NCBI GenBank assembly: GCA_033980235.1
Contig: CM067064.1
Span: 3,131,001-3,195,000 of the forward strand
Direction of reading: 5' to 3'
Length of the DNA: 64,000 bases
Source: Diadema setosum
Lineage: Eukaryota; Echinodermata; Echinoidea; Diadematoida; Diadematidae
The notes under the pieces are model-generated. The model was not told the DNA's origin and made no database searches. It worked only from the letters and a program-made list of their open reading frames with translations. This document shows positions 35,013 through 45,639 of the stretch, piece after piece; the stretch's first letter is position 1, and each line of letters starts with the position of its first letter. Both the position numbers and the translations under genes were made by a program.

Positions 35013-36302
35013 TATATCCCTCCCAATGAATTTTAGAGTATTTGACTGCTGGTATTATGTAATTTACCTTTTTTTTTTAAGGGCATCTTGCTTCACTTTT
35101 CAAGAAGATTGACTAGTCATTCACGCTCGGGAAAGCAGCTCAGCAGGAGGGCAGCGCGTACGCGTACTATGAAGAGACAACTGCGCGCTCAGCCGCTGAA
35201 GTGTACTCAGTACTCGGTGCATTGCTGTACAACGTACTGGTAAACATGCGCAAAAACTGCAAACTCACTACGCGCTTCATACATGCAACGCCTATCCGAT
35301 CTGTCTACATGATTTGTACCGTTGTGTACGTTCGGTTGCCAGTGCGGTGATGATGTGCGTGCTCGAGCATCAACGATGTGACTGTGAGCTGCAGTTGACT
35401 GTGTTTTCTGTCGTCTTTCTACCTAGCTGTCATGTCTGTACATGAATATGGACTATCATTTCCTGTTAAAATGCAAGTATACATTGTAAATTTGGGAAGC
35501 ATTCAGTAACAGCGTATAAGGTTAGATTAGGCACTGGAAAAATTCTAGCAATTAAAGCATCGAGTGCCACTGTAAATTCGTGTGATTCGTACGGTGTTCT
35601 AACGTAAACAGTGAACAAGTTAGACTCTAACTTACTCGTTTAATAGACACTCTAAAAACAATTATTAGGAATGAGATTACGGGAAATAGGGCCTACTGTT
35701 AGACAGGTAGAACTAACGTTAGGCTTATTCAACTAGCGCTATATAACGTTAGAGCAGGCCTACTATCTACTGCAGTTTCGTTTGTCAACATCTTTTGGGT
35801 GGGTCGCTCGAGTTTAAATAGTGAACTGCGAGACCAACTTTCAAACGGCGAAGCATGAACTCCCCAAAGGCCTACGGTACGTCGAAGAACCCTAGCTTGC
35901 TTATTGTTGTCTAATTATAGATCTACGATATCGCCTACTCTGTTGTAACGTAGAATGAGGGCTTTATAAGAGTTCTCTAACGTAACCCGTGTCGCATTGA
36001 GTGTATGCGTGCCTTGTGGTTCTCGCGAAGTGCAGTGATCTAAGGCGCCGCGATACCCATTCATTTGTACATGAAATCTCTCGCGAAGCGAAGGTGCTGC
36101 GATACCCATTCATTTACACGTGAAATATTTCGCGTCGCGACGCGAAGCAAAAAAGGCGCGAAAATCACCAGCGTGGTATAGTTTTTACCATTTCCCTAGG
36201 GAGTATAGTCTTTTTCGCGCACTTGTATGGTAGAATTATGTTTTGTTGTTTACAGTGCTCTCGACCAATCAGAGGACGAGATGCATTTTGTGAGGGATAT
36301 AA
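35013..36302. mobile_element. Element with TTATATCCCTC ends, ~1.3 kb
   Basis: TTATATCCCTC near 35,013 and GAGGGATATAA at 36,292-36,302 are inverted, with a TA at the right junction. The interior is CpG-richer than its surroundings, with a ~50-bp tandem repeat (36,042 and 36,091, both containing GCGATACCCATTCATTT). No long ORF, so non-autonomous if mobile. Class unknown. Confidence 0.5.
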
Positions 36303-36326
36303 TACATATTGTATCCTCAGTCAATG

Positions 36327-37372
36327 TCAATTAGCCACAGTACAAACAATATAATTGATGGTTTTCTCCGAGTGGCGGTGTGTTAAAACCGTGATACATT
36401 TAACTTCAAGATTGTTGTGTTCTACTTCTGGCGTCTGAACAATAGATGTAATGTATACGTACATGTGTATGTCAAATAATATTGACCGTGATCTACAGGT
36501 GCTATATACTGCGATGCTTGTTACTGCTCAGTGATGAACGTATTTATAATGACCGCATTCATGATTCCATTCTAGTTATTGTCATTGTAAAAGGATACTT
36601 TCGGATGCAATAATCAGTCATCATGCAACGTCTTCTCAAAACTCCGCTTTTTAAATTGTCTCAAGTCGATTTTTTTTTTTCACTGACATCTTTCTCCAAC
36701 AAAAATATATATCTTTCCTTTTTATATCTCTGCTAAATCTTTATTTTACTGTGTCGTCACCGGACTCAGTTGGCCCAAATATGCTTACTAAACATAACTT
36801 GGGTACAGCTTCTTGCATATTATTAAAGAACCTTCACACCAACTTCTAATATCTTTCCATTATATAAAGCTGTTTCTTTACATGAGTCGATAGAAAGAAA
36901 AGGGAAGGAAAAGTGATCCGATGAGACAAGGAATTTCTTTCCCCTTGTTTTTTTTTTTTTCTCCTTTTTTGAGGGGCCATGGTGAAAGAAAGAGGCTACG
37001 TCGAAGACTAATCATACCTATTTTTTTTTTTTATACACACGCTGGCCATCTTCTGAGCGCGGAAATTTTACGCAACTGGAATTGCCATGGTTACTTTCAT
37101 TAAGGATTTGATAACTACACGCACATTAATAAGCAGGCCCGTTGAGTTTTTAATGATATACTTTTGGGAGGTTTACGGCGTAATCGTTTATTACTGGCAT
37201 TGGATCCTCAGCGCTCTTGACGTAAACTACAGCGTGAAATTATCCCCTGCTCTGCGATAAATGACGTTGACAATCATAACATAAAAAGTTACCAGGCAGC
37301 AGCAACGATGAAACACACACTCCTTTACTGTTGGCAGTAAACCATGATAACGCATGGAAGAAGTTGCAATAG
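36327..37372. other. Non-coding, no gene recognised
   Basis: Includes T-runs at 36,951 and 37,021 and, at 37,100-37,290, a mixed-composition stretch with homeodomain-type TTTATTAC/TAAT motifs. Confidence 0.45.
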
Positions 37373-37955
37373 TTAAAAGTGAATTCCGGACTATCAGTAC
37401 AAGTCATAGTCTGATAAGAAAGAGTATTAAAATTTGATCAAAATCGCATGAAACCATGAAGGAACTTGTCAAACTGTGAAGGTTTGCTAATTTTCACAAA
37501 ACAGTTCATGAACAGTCAATATGAATATGCAAATGAGTGAGATGATGATTTCATCGCTTCACAATTGGCCATTATTATATAATACAATGTGGACACTAAA
37601 TCTTGATATTTCCAGGTTGTATTTTTTTTCTTGAAACGTCAAGTATTCCTTAGTATCAAATCCTATTATCTGACTGATCAATGTTTTCAAGTTGTCAGCA
37701 ATTACATAAGGTTCTTCACTGTTAATGCAGAAAACTTAAAGGAAAATTGGAAGGTGATGACATTATCAGTTCATTCATTTACTTATTCATACAAATTGTC
37801 TGAGGACTGTTTTGCAAAGATTAGCAAAACTTTACAGTATATCTCTCCTAACTTTTATCCCATTCTGATCAAATTGTAGTTGTTGTGCTTAAAAGATTCT
37901 ACTCGTTCTTTTCTGACTGAGTTTTATTCAACTGATCGGGAATTTCCCTTTCAGG
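37373..37955. mobile_element. Fold-back element of octamer-bearing family (copy 2)
   Basis: Ends GTTAAAAGTGAATTCCGGAC and GGGAATTTCCCTTTCAG are inverted imperfectly. TTTGCTAATTTTCACAAAAC and ATATGCAAATGAGTGAG match the copy at 28,521. Octamer ATGCAAAT at 37,527-37,534. Confidence 0.65.
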
Positions 37956-38878
37956 TACAATCGTCGGTTATAACCTCTCAGAATGTGTTATTTGAATACT
38001 AAACTTTTAAAAATTCAATTTGTACTCAATTTCTCAAGGACTGATTCACGTAATGTCTTTACTTATCGAAAGCAAGCACCAATAAGGCACCACAAGTCAG
38101 GGCACAGAATCTGAATTCATTCGCAACCGATCGTGCACAAAATAAGCAAGGAAGCTTTTTCCAACACTACACATACTATGTGTATTTATAAATACTCTTG
38201 TCTGATTTATAGCTCCTGTTCACACTGACTTGCACTAACTTCGTGTCTGATTAGATACGTATGGAAATCAATGTCTTAAATCTTTTAAGAAAGGAACATG
38301 TTGGATGTTAATGAACTAAACTTTATATCGGTTAAACCTGTGCGTTTGATTAGCGCGAGATAATACTGATGCGGCATCGTCAGTAATGATCCTGCGTTCT
38401 GAGTCTGAATAATTTTTCAGATTCTAATTTTGTCTTACTAAACTTCGATCTACTGGCATCAGGCGAATAAGACTAAATGTGCATATATTTACATTTCAAC
38501 TTCAAGATACAGTATTTGTAATTAAAAAGCAAACTTTGCTGGAATTATTTGACAATTATGGCAAGATGGTACGAATGTATAGTAATGAAAGCTCCGTTTT
38601 CAAAAATAAAGATCTCTTTAACAACATCATCGGAGGAGAAAAGATGTACAAAATGACAAGGTTTTTCTCCCTTAATGTCAACAAATTAACATAATATCGT
38701 GGATAGCTGGTCCTGACGAAAAGGCGTAAGCGTATCCACGCACGACCTTTAACTTACCAGTTTGACAGGTGTATTCTTCTGTGTCGTGTGATAGAAACAG
38801 CCAACGAGTGATACATATCAAACTTGGAGCGTCGATGACAGTACGGTGCACTTGATTGTGGAGTGCGAATTACAGGTG
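37956..38878. other. Non-coding, no gene recognised
   Basis: Unique AT-rich sequence; a 71-codon frame at 38,479 has no supporting signals. Confidence 0.45.
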
Positions 38879-39098
38879 GCTCGAGCGTATCCGGGCAATT
38901 ACCCCCAGAGGGCAATTACCCCCCGGCTAAATACTGGTTAGTGGTAAGCTTAGAGTAAAGATTAGGGTTAGGGTTAGGGTTAGGGTTAGGAGTTTGAGTT
39001 AGGGATAGGATTAGGTTCAGGATTAGGATTAGGATTAGGGCCAGGGGAAGGGTGCGGGGTAATTGCCCAGGGGGTAATTGCCCTAGACCCGGCTCGAG
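38879..39098. mobile_element. Fold-back with TTAGGG telomere-like core
   Basis: Doubled GGGCAATTACCCC motifs at the left and GGGGTAATTGCCC at the right, plus outer GGCTCGAG / GGCTCGAGG, form inverted ends. The core holds TTAGGG repeats (38,962-38,990) that decay into TTAGGA/TTAGGTTC variants. Confidence 0.75.
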
Positions 39099-40076
39099 GT
39101 TCAAAATTAATGTGTATCATAAGAACTACAAAAAAAATCGACAGTCTATTCCCCCATTCTGAAACATCTCTGCCTTTTACAGCCACTGAGACTGAAAACG
39201 ACTGACATTGATTGGTCGCTCTTTAATATTCTGAAAAGTAGAAGGCTCAGTATTTTTATCAGGAAGTAGTAAATATCAGAAATTAAACTCATGAAGAAAC
39301 CCAAATATCCGTTCACTTCCAAGGCCAGGTCTCTCGAAGCACAACTGATTACGTGTCACGTTTCTTCTTGTGGTTGTGTTTTGAGTAACTGAACGAGATG
39401 CGATTTCATATTGACCAATCGGTATAGGTAACACTTCATGTATAATGTAATACAGTACACAGAGAATCGTTAATACGACGGCGAACCAATATCTTGTTGA
39501 CAGCTTTAAATCGAGACTCGCGAAGGCTATGAAAATATGTCATGGCCTTTTCGTGTGGAATGCAATTCTGTCTTTCCCTGCAAATTGGACGAATTATCAT
39601 CTATTGACCTAGCAACAAACAGAGAGCAAAAGAAATACTCAGATTTGCAGTGTGGGTTAATAATTTTGGTTGGTAACTGTGCATATGACTATAGTGATAT
39701 CTAACACAGATACTATTACTCATATTCACAGTAAAGATTGATGTAATTTTGATGGGTTACCACCAATTGGTTACTGTGTGTATAAACATATTGATATCTA
39801 ACAAAGATATTTCTAGGTAGCAAGACTAGTTCACCCCTCACTAAAAAAAAAAGAGCCACAATAAACAGTGAAAAATAGACTAGGATTCCTCTCGAAACGT
39901 GCGTTAATTCAACGTCATCTCATGGCATTCAGGAGGACCACTGATATCAGCGAAATAGCGCACCTGCCTTCCACAGCATGGATCACCAACCTAAACTCAG
40001 GCGCCGTCTGGGGACTTAATACTGTTGTTGTAGTTTGTTTCGGTTGTTGTAAAAGAAATATGGTAGCCTCTTTTAC
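39099..40076. other. Non-coding; probable intron of the 40-kb gene
   Basis: Lies downstream (minus strand) of the candidate donor at 40,077. No following exon recognised. Confidence 0.4.
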
Positions 40077-40582
40077 CAGACGCTTGTTTCGGTCATTTCT
40101 TTAATACTTGGCATCTTCTTCCCTTCATCTGTCGCCCGCTGGAGGTCACGATTGTGGGCCGCGATATGCGAGCCTACGAGGTCGGCTGCAGTCTGACCAA
40201 GCGTCGTGTTCATCGTCGAGACGTCAGACTTGGAGGTGGTGGTGGTGGTGGTGGTGGTCGAACTGAGATCGCCTGGGAAGCCACGCGATGTCTTACTGGT
40301 AATAGTGTATTCGACGCTACGACGCCGCGACTCTCGTATGGAGCCCCGTCGCTGGGGCGTCACCGGTTGAGAGGGGTCTGCGTTTTCAGCACCCAGCTCG
40401 CTCTCCTCCCCTACAACGCCTGGGGGCAGGATGGCAGTTTCGTTGGTAGCGTCTTCGTTCAAGACTATCGCAGTCTGCACGGTAATGAGTTCGGACAGTA
40501 AGCGCCGCGTGTCGTACGGCTGCGTGGCGGCCGTCACTCGCCGCTGCGACTTTGTAGGGTAGCAGCTAGGTACAACTCCCAT
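40077..40582 (-). CDS. Candidate first coding exon, predicted N-myristoylated protein
   Basis: Minus-strand exon of 168 codons plus two bases, ending TCTG|GTAAAA; the frame hits a stop at once beyond this donor. The preferred start (40,582) is ACAATGG, a good Kozak context, and gives MGVVPSCYPTK: Gly2 and Ser6 fit the N-myristoylation consensus and Cys7 could be palmitoylated. A Met seven codons upstream in frame has weaker context and would abolish this. The rest is low-complexity and polar: YDTRRLLSELI, then PQRRGSIRESRRRSVEY (two basic-Ser phosphosite-like motifs), a Thr run from an ACC microsatellite (40,233-40,258), and a C-terminal part with HNRDLQRATDEGKKMP. Higher GC than the surroundings supports coding. 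Family not recognised; the LLxEL block after a myristoylated start faintly recalls cystin-1, which is only a guess. Confidence 0.5.
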
Positions 40583-40603
40583 TGTACAGACTGCACTTAA
40601 CAA

Positions 40604-43600
40604 GCCAACATCCGTCGAGGGTCAAGTTGCCTGGCAACGGTGGACGATGACTGCGTTAATCAGAGATTATATTTCTCACAATACAATAAGCGGCATAATC
40701 CTCAAGAGAAATGTGTTTACAATTGCTGTAACTGCCACAATGGTGTATTTTTCCGATGGAAATATCTCTCAATGTGCCTGTAAAAAATTCACGCAAATGA
40801 GAACACTTAGTTGCTGTTCCGATGATATTGATACTTGGTAGTGCTGCTAAAATCGGCAATGTCCCTTTGAGATGGTTCTTCTTTCAGGGAGCGATGAGCC
40901 AGGACCGAGAGCAACATGTAAGGTCCGATTCCTTCTGATAGGCGTTAGCTTGAATCACTCGATATACAGCTCTCAGCAGCAAAGACACAGAGGGAAATCT
41001 GGGCATAAGAAAAGTGAAAATAAAGCCATGGGTGAAGAAATGTTAGGTTAAGAAATAAATTCCCGTTGAAAAGAGTAGAAATCATATCCAAGCAATAATC
41101 ATTACGTAACAAAATACAGTAGAATATGATATGAACGAAGTTGTGTTTAAATGTCTGCTAAGAATTGGATTACTACCAACGAACATGCAACTGTCGCACT
41201 GCACGAGCTTTCTTTTTGTCCAACACACAAACACAAAAGGGACAAAAATGAATGATAGAAAAATTAACGGTCTAATTTGCTATTTATATCTCACCGTCGC
41301 CTCACACGATTTCCCCGGACATGCCTCTGTCCAAAAATATTGCAATCTCTGTTTATGGTAGGGAAATAAATATGTATATACCCGACACAAAGACAGACAA
41401 GTTGATTCAAACATGATAGAACTAATTATAGTAGCCTGATTTCTACTGTATTTTTACCATAGGAGGTCTATTCACTGTTCGAATCATGGACATGATCAGA
41501 ACATCTTCGTCATGACGACAAATTATTTCAGTTATGAAGTGCTGACTATTTTGCAGTCATTGCCAGAAACACATTCTTTTGGTTACAATGTAATAAGTTA
41601 AGATCATTAACCTGATGTGAACTGCACAATACATTCTTTTTCCTTTACTAGTATTCTTTCCCAGAATATATCATTCAGAGCCTCTGCGTTTTGTGATTGA
41701 TATTGTTTCCTCATCGCAGGACCACTTTTTTTTCCGGAGAAAATCACAACCCACATAATTGGATTTTTATTCAACAAGAATAATTTATTATCTGATTACG
41801 ATGCTGACGCAAAATGTCAAGCAATAAAAACCCATCTCACTACGAAAATTGGAAGTTAAGAATACAGTAGAATTAATGATGGAACTCCGGGGCATCATTT
41901 GCTTGACTGGTGATGGTCCAGTTTAAGCAATAGGTCAAATCGCTAGCAACTCATTTATTATGCATACATTAGCAAAACGCCATATCCCGAAGAGTTTTCA
42001 GTTTCGTGAACGTATTGCATTCTTGCTGTGACTTGCATCAGGATAGCCATTTCCTGGGTGAATCAATTACCATTATCACGGTCTTAGTGAACGTGGATAT
42101 TATGCATAAGTCAACGCGTTTATGCTCTAGCGTTCGCTGCCTGAAGAAAAGAACGCAAACAAACAAACAAAAAAACAAATAAGGAAAACATGAGAACTTA
42201 AGCACCTATACGTAACCAGATACCTACGTCATACTGAAATTTCTCAGAAAACAATAGTTTTCATTCGTATTCATGAATGGCTCTGTCATATCAATTTCAG
42301 CACATTATTTTCTTTCTCACGACTGGACTATCTGCCGAACAAACTTTTTCAGGTGGTAAATCTTTTTTAAAGTGTGGGAGTAGAAAAATCACCAAGTAGT
42401 GTTCAGTAGAACGCAATGCAACTACAGCCAGTCTCAACAACAGCAAGAAGTTAGTAAATTAACGGCCAAAGTGTTTTACTTGTAGCTTTGTCATTAGTCG
42501 TAAATTACGACTTTTTGAGCCGCTTTAGAAGTGAAGCCATGGATCACAGCAACACGGACTCCCTAAGGATAAGAAACACCAAGTTATTTATTTCGTTCCA
42601 ACAAACTTTTTAATGAGTATATAGTAAATCATATCGAACTGACATTTCTATCTATCGAGGGCCCAATGTTAAGACCATGGGATATCAATTTTAATGAAGC
42701 ATCAAGGAGGGTGGGGGAGCAGAGATTTCTTCTGACGACTTTTAATGAGCCGGTGATGACATGACATGCATTTTACTTTGTGATGGTTATTCTCTCTATA
42801 TCACTTATCGTGAAACGTGGATTGTATACTAACAATCAATTGACAGAGTTAAAGGAATCCCTTAACATGTTTAAAGTAAAACACTATAACGCCTTTTAAA
42901 AGCAGAGTCAAATTAGAGTGGAAAATTCAAACAAAAGGAATAGTGGTAATTCAGTTGCTTTGCTTATGCGAGTTGAATTATTGGCCCCTAAAATATACCT
43001 TTTTATAACCCAGTGAGAGGCTTGTGAGATGCTGACGCTATATCACCTCATCACTTTACATACTGTTATCTGTAACGGAGTATCATGAAAATATGTAAAC
43101 CTTAATTAATTTTTTTTTTGTCCTATTCCATCAGAACTGTAACTGTTCACAATAATTTCACTGTTCAAATTTTGTGTAACTGTGTTCATTCAAATCAAAA
43201 TACACAGGTGAATGTAAGATGTTTATAGGGCAAAGTCGGGGGGGGGGGGAGGGCAAAGAAAAGAAAAATGCATCATGATACCAACACAATTTTTGTGTTT
43301 CAAACAATGTTGATCAATGCCCTTTTAGGCTCTTACGTGCAATGGTATTTCGTAATTGATTAACAATCGCAGCCCACCCTTTATCGCCGGCAAATATGTA
43401 ACTCTGCAAAAGAAGTATCTATTCATGTTGGAATGTTTTTTCTTTTTTCCATGGGGTGGGGGGGGGGTCCGCCACCCTTGCAGATAATATTCTTTCAGGA
43501 CCATTGAGTGACTCTTAAGAAAAAAAAGCAGGGATCGTCTCAAGTTGTGCGTTTTCCTCCCCCCCCCCCCCCCCCCCCCCCATTGTCAGCTCGGTGTGGA

Positions 43601-44921
43601 AAACGAAAGTATTTTTCATGCTCAAATATATGAATATGTACATTGGGGGAGTTGTTACTTAAGTTATTATTCACTGACAGCTATTACGTTTAAAGAGACG
43701 GACATCAAACTTTTGTTTTCTCCCCAGATTTTTATATGTTTCTCACAAAATTAGGATGAATGTCATCACAAATTCCCAGTTTGCACGGTGACCTTTCACA
43801 AATGTAATTATGTCTTTACTTTTTGCAATGGAAATGCTCTTCCCTTTTCTTCAAAACTTTACAATCGCTGGAAGTATAACAATGAATACAAATGCCAAGA
43901 AAATCTGAGCAATGAACGAGCTGGTTGTGCACGTACAAAAAATAAAAATCAGAAAAAAGGGGGAGGGTAAATTACACCTATTTAAAGTCCCAATGTGTGA
44001 TCCTGTTTTTCGCAACCGTTCATTTTTTTTTTCTTTTTAGTTTCTCTCATTCAGAGATAATTTTCTTGCCTGTTACGTGTGTGGGTGAACTTTTCATGCT
44101 ATGTATTGCAGCAAGTTGCATCGGAGACGTAGTTTTATACTGTTGTCAACGACCAACAGTTGTTATTACGTACATACAGTGCATCCCATTACTTCGACTT
44201 AACTCGATTTTTATCTCACGGGCAACCATGGCAATGACGTATAATCAATTAGTGGCATTCGCACACACGTAGATACGACCATCACCAATACACATTCTGG
44301 AACATTAGCGTGCAAGCGCGACGTTTCACCTGCATGTGAGAAATTCTTCTTCGTTATAGTTCAAGTTATTCGCCTTCATGTCGCCTGCTATGCAGATTGG
44401 GAACGCACGATGCTTTCTGATGTGTACGGAGCAGTATGGAATTAATTTGAGAGGGCATTAATCAAGGATGAAATTTAGATATCGGTACTTTTGTACCAAG
44501 GTGTATTAGGGATAATATACTATTTATTTTACCCTCTTGATATCGTGAATATATTCAAATTGATATATATAATTTTCACATAAGTGTTCCCCCTCTTAGT
44601 CAAGTTTGTTGGGTCCAGGATTGAGAATCAAGTGCTTGGGAAACAATTTCGAAAATAATTGATCTCATATCATTCACAAGTTCCTTTGATGATCATAGAG
44701 TAGCAGTAATAATTCAACTTAATTAGTGTTGTCATTTCTCCCTACAAGTGATTATAGAAATTGTTTCGAGTGTGTGAAATATACATCGTTTTGTATACTA
44801 GGGATTAGGAAGCTGAAAGGCGGAACAATTGCACTGTAAAAAAGAGAAATCGATTTTAATCAAACGAGCCAAGACTCATCTGACATAATGAAGAAAACAC
44901 TACCAGTAGTAATATATATCT

Positions 44922-44930
<9 letters not shown>
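40604..44930. other. Non-coding, no gene recognised
   Basis: Contains homopolymer runs (G at 43,240; C at 43,557-43,580) and, at about 41,940-42,130, a mixed-composition stretch with several TTATGCAT-type motifs that could be regulatory. No exon supported. Confidence 0.45.
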
Positions 44931-44970
<40 letters not shown>

Positions 44971-44973
<3 letters not shown>

Positions 44974-45126
44974 CGTTGGCGTTCCATGCCAAAGACCCGG
45001 GTTCGAGTCCCGGCGGAGACCAATTTTTCAACTCTTGTGCTTTTCCGAAAAGGAGGAACAGTAAGGGGAATAATAATGTCAAAGCTACGCACCGATTTTC
45101 TCCTTCCTTTCTCATATCTCACATAT
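44971..45126 (+). repeat. Truncated copy of tRNA-like unit
   Basis: Begins inside the tRNA-like unit at AGGCGTTGGCG, directly after a (TA)n run, and is identical by eye over ~156 bases to 45,377-45,532, including the ~100-base downstream segment. Confidence 0.85.
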
Positions 45127-45355
45127 GCAAAATTATCCCGGAGAAGCCAAAAAGCTGTTGTAGTGGTGACTTCTTTCACAAAAAACATTATCCCAATTCA
45201 CCGCTACGTGAATCTCATTAGAAGATCCAGCTGAGGCACGCGGCTGGTTATTATTCATAACTCTCTGCCCAAAAAGGAACGTGTGCATAAAGTCAAAGAG
45301 TTGAAATGTTGGTCCGTCGGGTATTCGAGCTTGGGTCTGCCTGAACCGCCATGAC

Positions 45356-45427
45356 GTCTCCGTGGCCGAGCGGTTAAGGCGTTGGCGTTCCATGCCAAAG
45401 ACCCGGGTTCGAGTCCCGGCGGAGACC
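45356..45427 (+). tRNA. tRNA-like gene, anticodon UCC by loop position (Gly?), possibly SINE head
   Basis: 72 bases fold as a cloverleaf: acceptor GTCTCCG/CGGAGAC (7 bp, perfect), D arm GCC/GGC with AGCGGTTAA loop, anticodon stem TTGGC/GCCAA with loop GTTCCAT (anticodon TCC at 45,389-45,391), short variable loop, T arm CCGGG/CCCGG with TTCGAGT. A-box TGGCCGAGCGG and B-box GGTTCGAGTCC are good, and TTTTT follows within four bases, as for Pol III termination. Odd points: the D arm looks like class II (Ser/Leu) tRNAs but no long variable arm is present, and the discriminator is C. A duplicated downstream segment and a truncated second copy suggest a mobile or duplicated unit. Confidence 0.5.
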
Positions 45428-45532
45428 AATTTTTCAACTCTTGTGCTTTTCCGAAAAGGAGGAACAGTAAGGGGAATAATAATGTCAAAGCTACGCACCG
45501 ATTTTCTCCTTCCTTTCTCATATCTCACATAT
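45428..45532 (+). repeat. Segment downstream of tRNA-like unit, duplicated
   Basis: About 105 bases after the tRNA-like unit are shared with 45,022-45,126 and end in CTCACATAT next to (TA)n. This is either a SINE body or duplicated tRNA flank. Confidence 0.7.
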
Positions 45533-45579
45533 ATATATATATATATGTATATATTCATACATACACATATGAATTATAT

Positions 45580-45627
<48 letters not shown>
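45533..45627. repeat. (TA)n / (CA)n microsatellite
   Basis: TA runs at both sides of a short CATACA stretch. Confidence 0.9.
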
Positions 45628-45630
<3 letters not shown>

Positions 45631-45639
45631 GAAGCAAAA

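Larger units (their letters stand above)
34103..36326. mobile_element. Fold-back element interrupted by a second insertion
   Basis: The left arm 34,103-34,212 is inverted at 34,757-34,843, where the match stops abruptly at AAGCCATATTA. The remaining 22 bases of the arm (CATATTGTATCCTCAGTCAA and two more) reappear at 36,305-36,326. So the right arm was split by about 1.46 kb of later insertion at a TA. The original spacer holds a TA/CA microsatellite (34,614-34,755). Confidence 0.75.
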
